Shown here piece after piece: positions 36,502 to 45,770 of a stretch of DNA of 64,000 nt; within the stretch, counting starts at the first letter, position 1, and each line of letters opens with the position of its first letter. The DNA lies in NCBI RefSeq assembly GCF_003966145.1, contig NZ_RXNR01000005.1:42775-106774 (forward strand). The letters run 5' to 3'. This DNA comes from Lysinibacillus telephonicus. Its GTDB lineage: Bacteria > Bacillota > Bacilli > Bacillales_A > Planococcaceae. The notes beneath the pieces are model-generated. The model ran no database searches and had not been told where the DNA came from. It saw nothing but the letters and a program-made list of their open reading frames with translations. The translations under genes were made by a program, and so were the position numbers.

Positions 36502-37179
36502 TTAATAGGTACCCTCCAGCTGTGAAAGTTTTTCTACTTTCGTTGGCTTCCAGCCTTCATTTTGCACCCATTCAATAAATATTCGATATTTTTCTGAACG
36601 ATCGTTTGTAGAAACAACCGCTACAGAAGAATCTGCACTACCGTTATTTTTTACAGACCAATAAATAATATTATTTTCCTCAAGGTTTACTGCATTACGA
36701 AACGTTTCAAGCTTTTCTTCGTAATCAATATGTCCTTCTTCATAAGTTGAAATATGCTCTCCAGTCTGTTTAGTTGTGGTAGGTTTCCAATTGGGATCAA
36801 TAATAACCTCATCTACATTTGGATCATCCGAGGACTGTACAATCTGTTGCGCCTGATTATTGTTTGGATCTTCTTCTACGGATTCATTATAATTCTTCTT
36901 TTGCTCCGTATCACCTGCAACCATATCATTAGTTTGTTCATTTTTCTCGTTATTTTGATTAGCAACATCTTCTTGTTCTTTTGTTTCATTTACTTGTGCT
37001 CTTTCATTTTCTTTATCATTATCATTATTAAAGACAGCAACAAGATTTAAAACTATAAGAATTGATACGACAGCGATTAATATATTTAAAAGGCGATCCA
37101 TCTTTTTTCGCTTTTGACTACGTTGATGACGTTGTTTTTTTTCTGAACGTGTTGTTAAACTAGGTTCTTCATTAGACAT
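36502..37179 (-). CDS. yrrS: YrrS, DUF1510 single-pass membrane protein
   Basis: The 225-residue protein has a basic N-terminus (RSEKKQRHQRSQKRKKMDRL), one transmembrane helix (about 37-55, LLNILIAVVSILIVLNLVA), a long Asn/Glu/Gln-rich extracytoplasmic linker and a C-terminal DUF1510 domain (IIYWSVKNNGSADSSVAVV, WVQNEGWKPTKVEKLSQ). ATG 37179 is preceded by GGAGG eleven bases away. In B. subtilis YrrS is encoded with pbpI and has been linked to sporulation; pbpI is not adjacent here. Function is unsettled. Confidence 0.88.
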   Translation of the reverse strand: MSNEEPSLTTRSEKKQRHQRSQKRKKMDRLLNILIAVVSILIVLNLVAVFNNDNDKENERAQVNETKEQEDVANQNNEKNEQTNDMVAGDTEQKKNYNESVEEDPNNNQAQQIVQSSDDPNVDEVIIDPNWKPTTTKQTGEHISTYEEGHIDYEEKLETFRNAVNLEENNIIYWSVKNNGSADSSVAVVSTNDRSEKYRIFIEWVQNEGWKPTKVEKLSQLEGTY

Positions 37180-37344
37180 GGGACATGAATCCTCCTTTGC
37201 CATAGATATCTTTTATTTTATCAATATTCGATAGTATAACACCATAAGTTCTGTCAATTTTTAATGTATTTGTTAAGCAAATAAAATAAATGAAAAGTAT
37301 GAATTAAAAGGTATTTCCTTTTTTAAAAAATTTGAGCAACAATT

Positions 37345-37374
37345 AAGCCGCCTCAATAGTATATGAGGCGGCTT
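37345..37374 (-). terminator. greA terminator
   Basis: AAGCCGCCTCA pairs perfectly with TGAGGCGGCTT around an 8-base loop; A/T runs flank it. Confidence 0.88.
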
Positions 37375-37441
37375 ATGTTTGTTATGTCTTTCCATATCGA
37401 TCGGCTATGTATAATAATTAGCCAGTTGAAAGGGACTATAA

Positions 37442-37927
37442 TTATTTAGCTGTTTTAATGGAAACAATACGTACTTCCATATCTCCACCTGGTGTTGTTA
37501 ACTTTACTATATCGTCAACTTTATGACCAAGCAACGCTTTCGCTATTGGAGAATCGTTAGAAATACGTCCTTCAAAAGGATCAGCCTCTGCAGAACCTAC
37601 GATTGTGTACTCCTCTTCATCGCCATCCGGCAGTTCAACAAAAGTAACTGTTTTCCCTAAAGTAACGATATCACTTTGACCTTCTGCTTCTTCTATAATT
37701 ATTGCATTACGCAGCATTGATTCAATTGCAGAAATTCGTCCTTCAACGAAACCTTGTTCTTCTTTAGCAGAATCGTATTCAGAGTTCTCAGATAAATCTC
37801 CAAAACTACGGGCAATTTTTATGCGTTCCACAACTTCTTTACGCTTTACAGTTTTTAAGTGTTCTAATTCTTCCTCTAATTTTTGTTTCCCCGCTAAAGT
37901 CATTGGATATTGTTTTTCATTTGCCAA
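37442..37927 (-). CDS. greA: Transcription elongation factor GreA
   Basis: GreA enters the RNA polymerase secondary channel and triggers cleavage of backtracked RNA. The 161-residue protein has an N-terminal coiled coil with the acidic tip ([20 protein letters not shown]) and a C-terminal FKBP-like domain ([20 protein letters not shown]). The start is TTG 37927 with AAGGAGTG upstream. It has its own terminator, and another one separates it from udk, so it is likely monocistronic. Confidence 0.97.
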   Translation of the reverse strand: MANEKQYPMTLAGKQKLEEELEHLKTVKRKEVVERIKIARSFGDLSENSEYDSAKEEQGFVEGRISAIESMLRNAIIIEEAEGQSDIVTLGKTVTFVELPDGDEEEYTIVGSAEADPFEGRISNDSPIAKALLGHKVDDIVKLTTPGGDMEVRIVSIKTAK

Positions 37928-38130
37928 AACATTTCACTCCTTAACTACTCACAATAATTTTACTTGAAACAATACTATACACCTTATTATTAATAATGCA
38001 ATCGTTTTCTTTAAGATGTAATAAGAAAACCCGGTTAGTAGTTAAGCATATGAGGCAAAAATGACTAATAGAAGCTGTTTTTGTCCACTTAACTAGTAAC
38101 CGAATTTTATTGTTTAATGTTATTTAATAA

Positions 38131-38168
38131 ATTAGAAAAGGTACTAAATTATTCCAATACCTTCTAAT
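38131..38168 (-). terminator. udk terminator
   Basis: ATTAGAAAAGGTA pairs, with one bulge, with TACCTTCTAAT. It lies just past the udk stop. Confidence 0.7.
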
Positions 38169-38172
38169 CATA

Positions 38173-38811
38173 TTACACTATTGTCATTGTTTCAAGAATT
38201 GTTTTAATTTTTGTTACCATTAAATCGATTGCTACTTCATTTTCCCCACCTTCAGGAATAATGACGTCTGCATATCGTTTAGTTGGTTCTATAAATAAGT
38301 TATGCATTGGTCGCACTGCAGTTAAATATTGTTCGATTACAGAATCAATTGTTCTTCCTCGTTCCTTAATATCCCGCTCAATGCGACGAATTATACGTAA
38401 ATCGGAATCTGTATCTACAAACAATTTTATATCCATTAAATCACGTAACCGTTTATCTTCCAATACTAAGATTCCTTCTAGTATAATAACATCTTTTGGT
38501 TCAACATGTATAACTTCTTCAGCACGAGTATGATTTACGTAATCATATACTGGTTTTTCAATCGGTTTTCGTTGCAGCAAATTGTTTAAATGCTCAATTA
38601 ATAAATCATTATCAAAGGCTAACGGATGGTCATAATTTGTCTTTAATCTTTCTTCAAAGGTTAAATGACTTTGATTTTTATAATAAAAGTCTTGTTCAAT
38701 TACAACTACTGAATGCTCTCTGAAAACATCATAAATGGCATGTGTTACGCTCGTTTTCCCCGAGCATGAACCTCCTGCAATCCCGATTACTATAGGACGC
38801 TTTTTTGACAT
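38173..38811 (-). CDS. udk: Uridine kinase
   Basis: Udk phosphorylates uridine and cytidine in pyrimidine salvage. The 212-residue protein has [19 protein letters not shown] (P loop), [32 protein letters not shown] and [15 protein letters not shown]. It abuts the trhP2 gene (start one base after its stop), and the trmR-trhP1-trhP2-udk order matches B. subtilis yrrM-yrrN-yrrO-udk. Length is normal. The terminator just after the stop marks the operon end. Confidence 0.97.
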   Translation of the reverse strand: MSKKRPIVIGIAGGSCSGKTSVTHAIYDVFREHSVVVIEQDFYYKNQSHLTFEERLKTNYDHPLAFDNDLLIEHLNNLLQRKPIEKPVYDYVNHTRAEEVIHVEPKDVIILEGILVLEDKRLRDLMDIKLFVDTDSDLRIIRRIERDIKERGRTIDSVIEQYLTAVRPMHNLFIEPTKRYADVIIPEGGENEVAIDLMVTKIKTILETMTIV

Positions 38812-40089
38812 TTATTTATTCTCCTTTCGCATCATGTTGTATTTGAACAACGGACGCTCTACTTTAAATTTTACAATTTGTAATGGATGATTTGCTACTT
38901 CAATTTCATTATCCTCTTCATCCCAAATTTGACCGACTTCCATTTTGAACGACTCAATATCAGGCCCGAAGAATTCAATCGTATCACCTGGTTTAAAGTA
39001 ATTTCGCTGTTGTAGTGTAACCATTTGAGTTTCAGTATTATAGTCAAGTACAAGTCCAGCGAAATCCCATTTCAATTTTGCAGCATGGGAACCAAACATT
39101 TGTTGTTTGTAGCTTGGTTCACCTTCGAAAAAGGCAGAAGCTGTTGCTCGGTTTGCACATCGATCAAGTTCCTCTAACCATTCTTTTTTAATTTTAAAGT
39201 TTTCAGGATCTGCACAATATGCATCAATTACTTTGCGGTAAACAGAAATAACTGTTGCCACATAGTGAATAGATTTCATACGACCTTCTACTTTTAAAGA
39301 GTCGATGCCTAGCTCAATCATATGCGGGATTGATTCAATCAATTTCAAGTCTTTAGGACTCATTGCAAATGGAGCATCACCTTCGTTAAATAAAGCGTTT
39401 TCTTGTCCATCTACATTTTCATATAAATCGTAGTCCCAACGACAAGATTGGCAGCAACCACCACGGTTAGAATCGCGTGCCGTCATATGGTTGGATAACA
39501 CGCAGCGTCCAGAGTAAGCAATACACATCGCACCATGCACGAATGCTTCAATTTCAATATCTACTTCCTCTTTCATCTTTCTCATTTCTTCTGCACCGAC
39601 TTCACGGGCTAACACTACGCGATGAAGTCCTTCTTGTTTCCAATACTTCACGGCTTTCCAGTTAGATAATGATTGCTGTGTAGAAAGGTGGATTTCTAAC
39701 TTAGGTGCTACTCTGCGGCATGTTTCAATAATAAGTGGATCAGCTACGATAATCCCTTTTACTCCAGCACCTTCTATTGCTTGAAGGTACTCTTCTAGAC
39801 CGGCCATGTTCTCATTGTGTGCAAAAATATTTGTTGTTACATATACGACTGCTCCGTATTGTTTTGCAAACTCTACACCTTCACGCATCTCTTCAATTGT
39901 GAAGTTATCTGCATTTGAGCGCAACCCGAATTCTTGACCGCCAATAAATACTGCATCCGCCCCATAATGAACGGCTACTTTTAATTTTTCTAAGCTGCCA
40001 GCAGGTGCCAATAATTCTGGTTTTTTAGTTATTACACGCTTACCATTAACGGTTTCACGAATTTTTTCATTTTCAATTAACTGTAACAA
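38812..40089 (-). CDS. trhP2: tRNA 5-hydroxyuridine biosynthesis protein TrhP2 (peptidase U32 family)
   Basis: This 425-residue U32-family protein (YrrO) with TrhP1 forms 5-hydroxyuridine at tRNA position 34 using prephenate. It has KKPELLAPAGSLEKLKVAVH, GADAVFIGGQEFGLRSNA, EAFVHGAMCIAYSGRCVLS and a cysteine cluster GGCCQSCRWDYD that should bind an iron-sulfur cluster, then DSLKVEGRMKSIHYVA. Older names as collagenase or protease are probably wrong. It lies 16 bases after trhP1 and directly before udk. Confidence 0.95.
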   Translation of the reverse strand: MLQLIENEKIRETVNGKRVITKKPELLAPAGSLEKLKVAVHYGADAVFIGGQEFGLRSNADNFTIEEMREGVEFAKQYGAVVYVTTNIFAHNENMAGLEEYLQAIEGAGVKGIIVADPLIIETCRRVAPKLEIHLSTQQSLSNWKAVKYWKQEGLHRVVLAREVGAEEMRKMKEEVDIEIEAFVHGAMCIAYSGRCVLSNHMTARDSNRGGCCQSCRWDYDLYENVDGQENALFNEGDAPFAMSPKDLKLIESIPHMIELGIDSLKVEGRMKSIHYVATVISVYRKVIDAYCADPENFKIKKEWLEELDRCANRATASAFFEGEPSYKQQMFGSHAAKLKWDFAGLVLDYNTETQMVTLQQRNYFKPGDTIEFFGPDIESFKMEVGQIWDEEDNEIEVANHPLQIVKFKVERPLFKYNMMRKENK

Positions 40090-40105
40090 TTCAAAGCCTC
40101 CGATC

Positions 40106-41038
40106 TTAATAAACTGTTTCTTTGAAGATAAATCCAGTATCTAATGGACGGTTAGCAGGTTGAATTTCTTCTATTTTTGCTAATAGCTCATCCTTAATTG
40201 CTTCATAAGCATCTTCACCTTTATCAAAGTAAGCATCAATTGCTTGTCGGTAGCAATTTGTTGTCGTAGTGATGTAATCTTCGCTTTGAAGCACTCCATC
40301 AAATTTTAATGAATCAATTCCACCTTCGAAAAGTTCCGTTAATTCATCAATTAAACACATATCATTTGGTGAAAAAATATGTGTACCGTTTAAGTCTTCG
40401 TAAATTGGATATTTATTTTTTCTCTCTTTGTCATGTAAGAACATGTTTTTATTTTCTTTACGATTTTCTACTTCCATTACTTCATTACGATATAAGAAAT
40501 AATTTCCTAATAAAGAGCGTTTTGATTGGAACATACATGTCATGCCATGTACTTGAACTTCAATTTCTGGTCTTGCATTTTCTTTTATTTCTAACACTTC
40601 ATCTAATGAAAGTTCACGAGCAAGCACCGCGCGTTTTGCTCCACGATCAGCCCAATAATTTGCTTGGAACCAGTTTGTAGCAATTGTTTCTGGATTCCAA
40701 TGCAGCGGAATAGTTATGCCTAATTCACGAACTGACACCACAACGGCAGGATCACCAAAAATAAGTGCATCTACACCGATCCTTTGCATTTCCTTTAAAT
40801 AATCATCTAAAGCATCTAGACGATCATTATGAAATAATGCATTAACTGCTACATATACTTTTTTGCCAGCTTCATGTATTAATTTTGTTGCTTCTTCAAC
40901 TTGTGAAACTGAAAATTCACCAGCTAATCGCAAACCAAATTTTTGTTCACCAATTACAAATGCATCTGCACCTGCTTCAATTAATGCCTTAATATGCTCT
41001 ATTGACTTAGGTGTTACTAATAATTCAGGTTTTTTCAT
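40106..41038 (-). CDS. trhP1: tRNA 5-hydroxyuridine biosynthesis protein TrhP1 (peptidase U32 family)
   Basis: This 310-residue partner of TrhP2 (YrrN) has KKPELLVTPKSIEHIKALIE, GADAFVIGEQKFGLRLAGEF, VQVHGMTCMFQSKRSLLGNY and IDSLKFDGVLQSEDYITT. It is shorter than TrhP2 and lacks the CC-x-C cluster, as in B. subtilis. The two act together on tRNA U34 hydroxylation, the step before methylation by TrmR, whose gene lies seven bases upstream. AGAGGTGACG precedes ATG 41038. Confidence 0.94.
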   Translation of the reverse strand: MKKPELLVTPKSIEHIKALIEAGADAFVIGEQKFGLRLAGEFSVSQVEEATKLIHEAGKKVYVAVNALFHNDRLDALDDYLKEMQRIGVDALIFGDPAVVVSVRELGITIPLHWNPETIATNWFQANYWADRGAKRAVLARELSLDEVLEIKENARPEIEVQVHGMTCMFQSKRSLLGNYFLYRNEVMEVENRKENKNMFLHDKERKNKYPIYEDLNGTHIFSPNDMCLIDELTELFEGGIDSLKFDGVLQSEDYITTTTNCYRQAIDAYFDKGEDAYEAIKDELLAKIEEIQPANRPLDTGFIFKETVY

Positions 41039-41044
41039 TTAACG

Positions 41045-41677
41045 TCACCTCTTCAAACAAATTAATAAGCCGTCACCAATGGGGAAAAACGTACTATCGT
41101 ATTCAGGACGCTGCATAACCCATTCAGTAAAAGTTTTTAAATTACGAATCATTGTTCTTTTTCTACGGGGTACTTCCTTTATATCTAAATTCGATAGCCC
41201 ATGCATATACATATTATCGATATACAAAACACCACCTGATGGTACAAGCGGCGAATACTTTTCAAAAAAGCGCATGTTTTGACCTTTTGCAGCATCAATA
41301 AAAACAGCATCAAAAGTAGATTGAAATTTTTCAACATCCACTTCCAACGCATCACTCTCAATTATCGTAATTCGATTTGCTGCTTCCGAACGAGCAATAA
41401 ATTGCTTCGCAGCCTGCAAACGTTCGTGATCCCTTTCAACTGTGACAACTTTACAATGCGGTAAAGCAGTTGCCATTCGTAATGCCGAGTATCCAATTGC
41501 TGTACCTATTTCTAATATTTTAGAAGGGTTTTGAATGCGTAGAAGCTGTATTAAAGCATCAATAGCAGGTAATTGCATAATCGGCACATGATGTTCTTTT
41601 GCATACGTTTCCATTTCGATTAACAATTCATTGCGCGGCTGAATAAAGGATTCAATATATTCTTTAGAAAATTCCAT
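41045..41677 (-). CDS. trmR: tRNA 5-hydroxyuridine methyltransferase TrmR (O-methyltransferase)
   Basis: The 210-residue class I O-methyltransferase (YrrM) converts 5-hydroxyuridine at tRNA position 34 to 5-methoxyuridine, widening wobble reading. Motifs include ILEIGTAIGYSALRMATALP (SAM binding), VVTVERDHERLQAAKQF, FDAVFIDAAKGQNMRFFEKY (metal and catalytic aspartates) and LYIDNMYMHG. It leads the trmR-trhP1-trhP2-udk operon, so the hydroxylation and methylation steps are made together. AAAAGGGG precedes ATG 41677. Confidence 0.95.
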   Translation of the reverse strand: MEFSKEYIESFIQPRNELLIEMETYAKEHHVPIMQLPAIDALIQLLRIQNPSKILEIGTAIGYSALRMATALPHCKVVTVERDHERLQAAKQFIARSEAANRITIIESDALEVDVEKFQSTFDAVFIDAAKGQNMRFFEKYSPLVPSGGVLYIDNMYMHGLSNLDIKEVPRRKRTMIRNLKTFTEWVMQRPEYDSTFFPIGDGLLICLKR

Positions 41678-42346
41678 TGTGCGAACCCCTTTTAAATTAG
41701 GATAAAATTAATGTCTAAAAAAGAAAAAAGACCAAACGATTTGTTGGCACAATTTAATCATTACTATATGATTTGAAAAACACGATTTATTAAGAAAAAC
41801 GCAAGCGACCTGTTTCGCTACGCGTTTGCTAACATCCCAACATGTTTTTGACATGACTCGCGTTGCATAAACCCAAAAGCAAGGTACCGAACAGATAAGC
41901 TTTTTCCGTTTTAATAGGGACGCAAATTACCCAATCGGCTGAGCGGCTGTAGACACTTACAAAAAATCACAACTTCTTACCTGGTAATAATCGATGTTTT
42001 CCTTACTGATACCAGTAAATTGTATTTTCCTAATCAGTACAAAAAATCACAATTTATAATATCATGAAAATAGAAGGAAAGCGAATAATCTTTATGACAA
42101 AATCGTAGAAAATTGCTTTACCTTCTTTAGAGAGGAATTTGGATCAAATTTACGTGTTTAAGTTAAGAATAAAAAACTATTAACTTAATCAAGTAGCTCT
42201 TACATCTCCTTTGCAAACTGCCGAAAAAAGAGAAGCAAGTATACGGTAATTACCGCATACTTAGCTATATGCTCAAGCACGAATACAATGATGTAGTGCT
42301 CTATTATTACTTAATGGGATTGCCTCTTGCTAAACCATCATAACTA
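41678..42346. other. 669-bp intergenic region between mltG and trmR
   Basis: No gene is supported. It contains a 14-base direct repeat (ACAAAAAATCACAA at about 41958 and 42044), and a near-perfect palindrome at about 42238-42262 (AGTATACGGTAATTACC, then GCATACT) that may end mltG. A 21-codon open frame at 41711-41776 is too short to accept. Confidence 0.5.
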
Positions 42347-43459
42347 TTATTGTATAAATTCATCTACATTTTGCAAATGTTCTTCATAAGTTTTTGCAAA
42401 ATGATTATTACCTTCTTTATCAGCTAAGAAATAAAGGTAGTCTGTATCTGTTGGATTTAATGCAGCTTCTATTGAAGTTTTTCCTGCGTTTGCAATAGGA
42501 CCTGGTGGTAGACCAGTATTTTTATAAGTGTTGTATGGATTTTCCACTTCCAAATCCTCGTATAATACCCGCTCTTTATGATTTCCTAATGCATATAAAA
42601 CAGTCGGATCTGTTTGTAATGGCATATCGATTTCTAAACGGTTATAAAATACACTTGCAATCGTTTCACGATCTGTCTGGGCAGTCGCCTCTTCCTCTAA
42701 AAGCGATGCAAAAGTAAGCAACTCATGCACGGACATTTGCTTTTCCTCAAGAATTGGGCGGTATTCAACAACAATATCATTTGTTTGGGAAATCATTGTT
42801 GAAATAATTTCTTCTAATGAAGGATGTTCTTCATAAAAGGAATAGGTTGCTGGATATAGATAGCCTTCAAGTGTAAAACGAATATTGCCATCCATAATTT
42901 CTTCTGTTAGCAATTCAGGATAAGTTCCCATCATTGCTTCGATAAATTGGCTATCTGTAACTTTTTCCATAAATTGAGCCGCAGTATACTCTGTATTTTT
43001 TTCGATAATGTTAGAAATTTGTTCAAGTGTTAATCCTTCTGGAACTGTAACTGTAAAAACAGGTTCACGGTATACTTTTCCAGTCTTCAAGCTTTCAATA
43101 ATCTCGTCTAATGTCATCGCCTGAGTCATAGTATAATTGCCAGCTTGGAAACTTGTCTCATTTTTAAATTTTGTATAGTATTTAAAAATACGTGCATCTT
43201 TAATAACACCATTAGTTTCTAGTATTGTTGCAATAGTGTTTAACCCTGAGCCCATTGGAATTTCTACCGGAATTTCAGTAGTTGCTTCCGGATCTAGTGG
43301 TTCTAATGCAGATTTTACATAAAAGTATCCGCTAACCCCTACAATACCAACAATTAATAGTACAACAAGCGTTACAATTCCTACAATACGACGTACTACT
43401 TTTCCTTCTTTTTTACGTTCCTTCATCTTTTTAATCATCTCATGCTTTTTAGATTCCAC
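42347..43459 (-). CDS. mltG: Endolytic murein transglycosylase MltG
   Basis: MltG (YrrL) cuts nascent glycan strands and is thought to end peptidoglycan chains. The 370-residue protein has a basic cytoplasmic start (KKMKERKKEGKVVRR), one transmembrane helix (about 24-48), a LysM-like part (FTVTVPEGLTLEQISNII) and the catalytic YceG domain with LLTFASLLEEEATAQTDRE, where the middle glutamate is catalytic, plus PLQTDPTVLYALG, YNTYKNTGLPPGPIANAG and LYFLADKEGNNHFAKTYEEH. Length and order are typical. Confidence 0.97.
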   Translation of the reverse strand: MESKKHEMIKKMKERKKEGKVVRRIVGIVTLVVLLIVGIVGVSGYFYVKSALEPLDPEATTEIPVEIPMGSGLNTIATILETNGVIKDARIFKYYTKFKNETSFQAGNYTMTQAMTLDEIIESLKTGKVYREPVFTVTVPEGLTLEQISNIIEKNTEYTAAQFMEKVTDSQFIEAMMGTYPELLTEEIMDGNIRFTLEGYLYPATYSFYEEHPSLEEIISTMISQTNDIVVEYRPILEEKQMSVHELLTFASLLEEEATAQTDRETIASVFYNRLEIDMPLQTDPTVLYALGNHKERVLYEDLEVENPYNTYKNTGLPPGPIANAGKTSIEAALNPTDTDYLYFLADKEGNNHFAKTYEEHLQNVDEFIQ

Positions 43460-43643
43460 CGATGTACCCCCTCATATCTCCTAATATGATACAAGAAAAT
43501 ACTGTAAGTGACAATATAACACATCTCTTTCACGTTAGAGACCTGTTATAACTGTACTGAAAGCATAGCACCAAGCACAACATTGAACTCTTTTTAATTA
43601 GTTTAAAAGTGGCATGTGTCTGTCTATGTCGAAGTCCAATAAA

Positions 43644-43679
43644 AAAACGCCAAGACAACGATAATTGCCGCAGCGTTTT
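43644..43679 (-). terminator. Terminator of the tandem DUF1292 gene
   Basis: AAAACGC pairs with GCGTTTT around a structured loop, followed on the minus strand by a T run. Confidence 0.65.
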
Positions 43680-43687
43680 ATAAATTT

Positions 43688-44209
43688 TTATTGATTTATA
43701 AATTCTAGCTCTTTTTCAACCTTCGCCCACTCTTCATCACTTTCAATAGGTAAAAGTTCTTCCACTTCCCCATTTTCACCTGCAATATAGGCTGCAGCAA
43801 AAATTTCACCATCTTCGTCTTGGTCAGCAAACGTATAAAGAATGTAAGATTTATTAAAATCCTTTAGTTCAAAGCGGTGAAGCACCTCACACTCGATTTC
43901 TTCACCATTTTCATCTGAAATCGTGAAGTAATCTGCTTCATCTTCATCACCAAATTCGGCAATTAGAGTGTTTAAAACTTCTTCCACCATATCCCACTCC
44001 TCTTCTGTTTCAAGAGGGGTAAAGTGTGTCATTTTGCCATCCTCATCCACTTCATAGCGAAGTGCTGTAATTTCTTCACTTTCATTTCCATCTTCATCGA
44101 CTATGGAATATAGCACATATGAAAAATCATCCGTGTCGAATGTAAACACAACTTTACATAACTGTTCTGAACCATCTTCCAATGATACTTTAAAATATTG
44201 TTCGTCCAT
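43688..44209 (-). CDS. Protein with two DUF1292 domains
   Basis: The 173-residue, very acidic protein contains two copies of the small DUF1292 domain: about 1-85 (FKVSLEDGSEQLCKVVFTFD, YVLYSIVDEDGNE, LETEEEWDMVEEVLN) and about 90-173 (FTISDENGEEIECEVLHRFE, YILYTFADQDEDGE, IESDEEWAKVEKELEF). Function is unknown. The neighbouring gene encodes one such domain, so this gene looks like a duplication and fusion. GGAGGATCG precedes ATG 44209. A terminator hairpin lies between the two genes. Confidence 0.85.
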   Translation of the reverse strand: MDEQYFKVSLEDGSEQLCKVVFTFDTDDFSYVLYSIVDEDGNESEEITALRYEVDEDGKMTHFTPLETEEEWDMVEEVLNTLIAEFGDEDEADYFTISDENGEEIECEVLHRFELKDFNKSYILYTFADQDEDGEIFAAAYIAGENGEVEELLPIESDEEWAKVEKELEFINQ

Positions 44210-44232
44210 TTTCGATCCTCCTAATAGTTAAA

Positions 44233-44262
44233 AAAGGTAGGCATTTGAATTTGCCTACCTTT
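44233..44262 (-). terminator. Terminator after the single-domain DUF1292 gene
   Basis: AAAGGTAGGC pairs with GCCTACCTTT around a 10-base loop, then T/A-rich flanks. Confidence 0.82.
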
Positions 44263-44276
44263 TATTTTACTCAAAA

Positions 44277-44588
44277 TTATTCTTCTTCATCATCAAATTC
44301 ATCTTCAAGTGCATTTAACACATCTTCAATTAAATCCCATTCAGCTTCAGTTTCAATAGGTTCTAATTCCCCATCTTCACCATTTTCAGAAGGAACGAAT
44401 GATGATGCAAAAATTTCAATTTGCCCTTCGTCATCTTCTTCAGCACCTACTAAAGAATAAAGTACATATGATTTGCCGAATTCTTCTGAGTCAAAAGTGT
44501 GAAGTACTTCGCAAAGTTGTTCGTTGCCATTTTCATCTACAATTGTAATATGTCGATGTTCTTGTTCATGATCGTGTTCATGTCCCAT
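44277..44588 (-). CDS. yrzB: DUF1292-family protein YrzB
   Basis: The 103-residue acidic protein begins [20 protein letters not shown], a histidine-rich start that could bind metal, then the DUF1292 pattern [15 protein letters not shown], [14 protein letters not shown] and [20 protein letters not shown]. In B. subtilis yrzB follows yrrK (ruvX) and yrzL; here the same order holds except for the repeat array in between. GAGGTGACC precedes ATG 44588. Function is unknown. Confidence 0.88.
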   Translation of the reverse strand: MGHEHDHEQEHRHITIVDENGNEQLCEVLHTFDSEEFGKSYVLYSLVGAEEDDEGQIEIFASSFVPSENGEDGELEPIETEAEWDLIEDVLNALEDEFDDEEE

Positions 44589-44649
44589 TATTGGTCACCT
44601 CTTCATTATGTTTAAAACTTGCTGCATTTTATGCACCAGGTTTCTTTTA

Positions 44650-44911
44650 CCCCTGTCGCATTCGCTCTCGGGGCAGAGTTTTTGCCCCTTCCGCTTTGCT
44701 TTCGGGGCAGATTCTTGCCCCTGTCGCTTTGCTTTCGGGGCAGAGTTTTTGCCCCTGCCGCTTCGCTTTCGGGGCAGATTCTTGCCCCTGCCGCTTCGCT
44801 TTCGGGGCAGATTCTTGCCCCTGTCGCTTTGCTTTCGGGGCAGATTCTTGCCCCTGTCGCTTTGCTTTCGGGGCAGAATTTTTGCCCCTGCCGCTTCGCT
44901 TTCGGGGCAGA
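44650..44911. repeat. Tandem array: eight 33/34-bp hairpin units
   Basis: Eight head-to-tail units with consensus TTGCCCCTGTCGCTTTG plus CTTTCGGGGCAGATTC fill the gap. Each can fold through TGCCCC pairing with GGGGCA. Units differ mainly by C/T in CTG(T/C)CGCTT(T/C)GC and by ATTC versus AGTTT at the right end. The core CTG-CGCTT-GCTTTCG-CAGA is shared with the 9.1-kb array. Open frames that cross the array are by-products of its period and have no convincing ribosome site. Confidence 0.93.
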
Positions 44912-44912
44912 G

Positions 44913-44943
44913 AATTAAACTTTGCTTTTTGCAAAGTTTAATT
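44913..44943. terminator. ruvX terminator overlapping its stop codon
   Basis: AATTAAACTTTGC pairs perfectly with GCAAAGTTTAATT around a 5-base loop. The stem includes the last codon and stop of ruvX, so a terminating transcript would end just after the gene and before the repeat array. Confidence 0.7.
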
Positions 44944-45354
44944 CTTGCTATCTAAGTATCCTTGTAGGATCATAACAGCCGCCATTTTGTCTATTACTTT
45001 TTTGCGTTTTTTGCGGCTTACGTCTGCTTCTATTAGCATTCGTTCCGCGGCCATAGTTGTTAGACGTTCGTCCCAAAGTTTCACAGGCAGACCGAATGTC
45101 TCTTCCAATAATTTTTTATAATTCTCAGAAGCTTCACCTCGTGGACCTACTGTATTATTCATGTTTTTCGGATATCCTACTACAAATTCTGTAACAGCAT
45201 ATTCCTTTACAAGCTCTTTTATACGTTCTATACCGTAATCGCCTGTTTCTTCATCAATTTGTACAGTTTCAATCCCTTGAGCCGTCCAGCCTAATGCATC
45301 ACTAATAGCTACGCCGACTGTTTTTGAACCGACGTCTAAACCCATAATTCTCAT
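44938..45354 (-). CDS. ruvX: RuvX/YqgF-family Holliday junction resolvase-like nuclease (YrrK)
   Basis: The 138-residue RNase H-fold protein has [19 protein letters not shown] with the first catalytic aspartate, [37 protein letters not shown] with a second acidic site and a C-terminal [18 protein letters not shown]. Bacterial relatives act in 16S rRNA 5' processing and possibly in recombination. It lies seven bases after yrzL and in the alaS-yrzL-ruvX-yrzB order. Length is standard. Start ATG 45354. Confidence 0.94.
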   Translation of the reverse strand: MRIMGLDVGSKTVGVAISDALGWTAQGIETVQIDEETGDYGIERIKELVKEYAVTEFVVGYPKNMNNTVGPRGEASENYKKLLEETFGLPVKLWDERLTTMAAERMLIEADVSRKKRKKVIDKMAAVMILQGYLDSKN

Positions 45355-45361
45355 ATAGTTA

Positions 45362-45628
45362 TTATGCCTCGTTATTCTTCCTAATATAAAATTTCACAAG
45401 CTCTTCAAGTATTTCGTCCCGTTCAAGCTTACGGATTAAATTACGTGCGTCCTGATGGCGAGGGATGTATGCCGGATCACCAGATAAAAGATATCCTACA
45501 ATTTGATTTGTAGGGTTATACCCTTTCTCTTCTAGTGAAGAGTACACCTTCAACATCACTTGCTTAACTTCTTGTTCCATTGATTCTTCCGGGAAACTAA
45601 ATTTCATTGTTTTATCAAACGAACTCAA
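45362..45628 (-). CDS. yrzL: IreB-family regulatory protein YrzL (UPF0297)
   Basis: The 88-residue protein, [18 protein letters not shown] through [20 protein letters not shown] to [18 protein letters not shown], is a clear UPF0297 member. Enterococcal IreB is phosphorylated by the kinase IreK and affects cephalosporin resistance; the Bacillus role is less clear. I choose TTG 45628 with GCGAGGTG six bases upstream; a frame from GTG 45637 would start inside that site. The alaS-yrzL-ruvX order is widespread in Firmicutes. Confidence 0.93.
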   Translation of the reverse strand: MSSFDKTMKFSFPEESMEQEVKQVMLKVYSSLEEKGYNPTNQIVGYLLSGDPAYIPRHQDARNLIRKLERDEILEELVKFYIRKNNEA

Positions 45629-45770
45629 GACCAGCACCTCGCTTTCAGAAATAAGGAGATGGCATAATGCACATCTCCATTTTCTATATTATACCCTATA
45701 ATACGTAGCAATCAAATAATCAAAGGACTTATTTCAACCATTATTTGTATAGGAAGAAAAAAATTATCTT

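Noticed and set aside
38812..40089. Collagenase/protease function for the U32-family gene pair
   Set aside because: Operon context with trmR and the cysteine cluster fit tRNA hydroxylation; the protease name is historical.
41711..41776. 21-codon open frame before mltG region
   Set aside because: Very short, weak ribosome site, no supporting terminator or recognisable sequence.
44650..44911. CRISPR array
   Set aside because: The 33/34-bp units are directly joined and have no unique spacers; no cas genes are near.
44647..44934. 95-residue open frame through the 44.7-kb array (also several on the other strand)
   Set aside because: The repeats simply stay open in all frames because of their near-33-bp period; no ribosome site, and the frame changes at 34-bp units.
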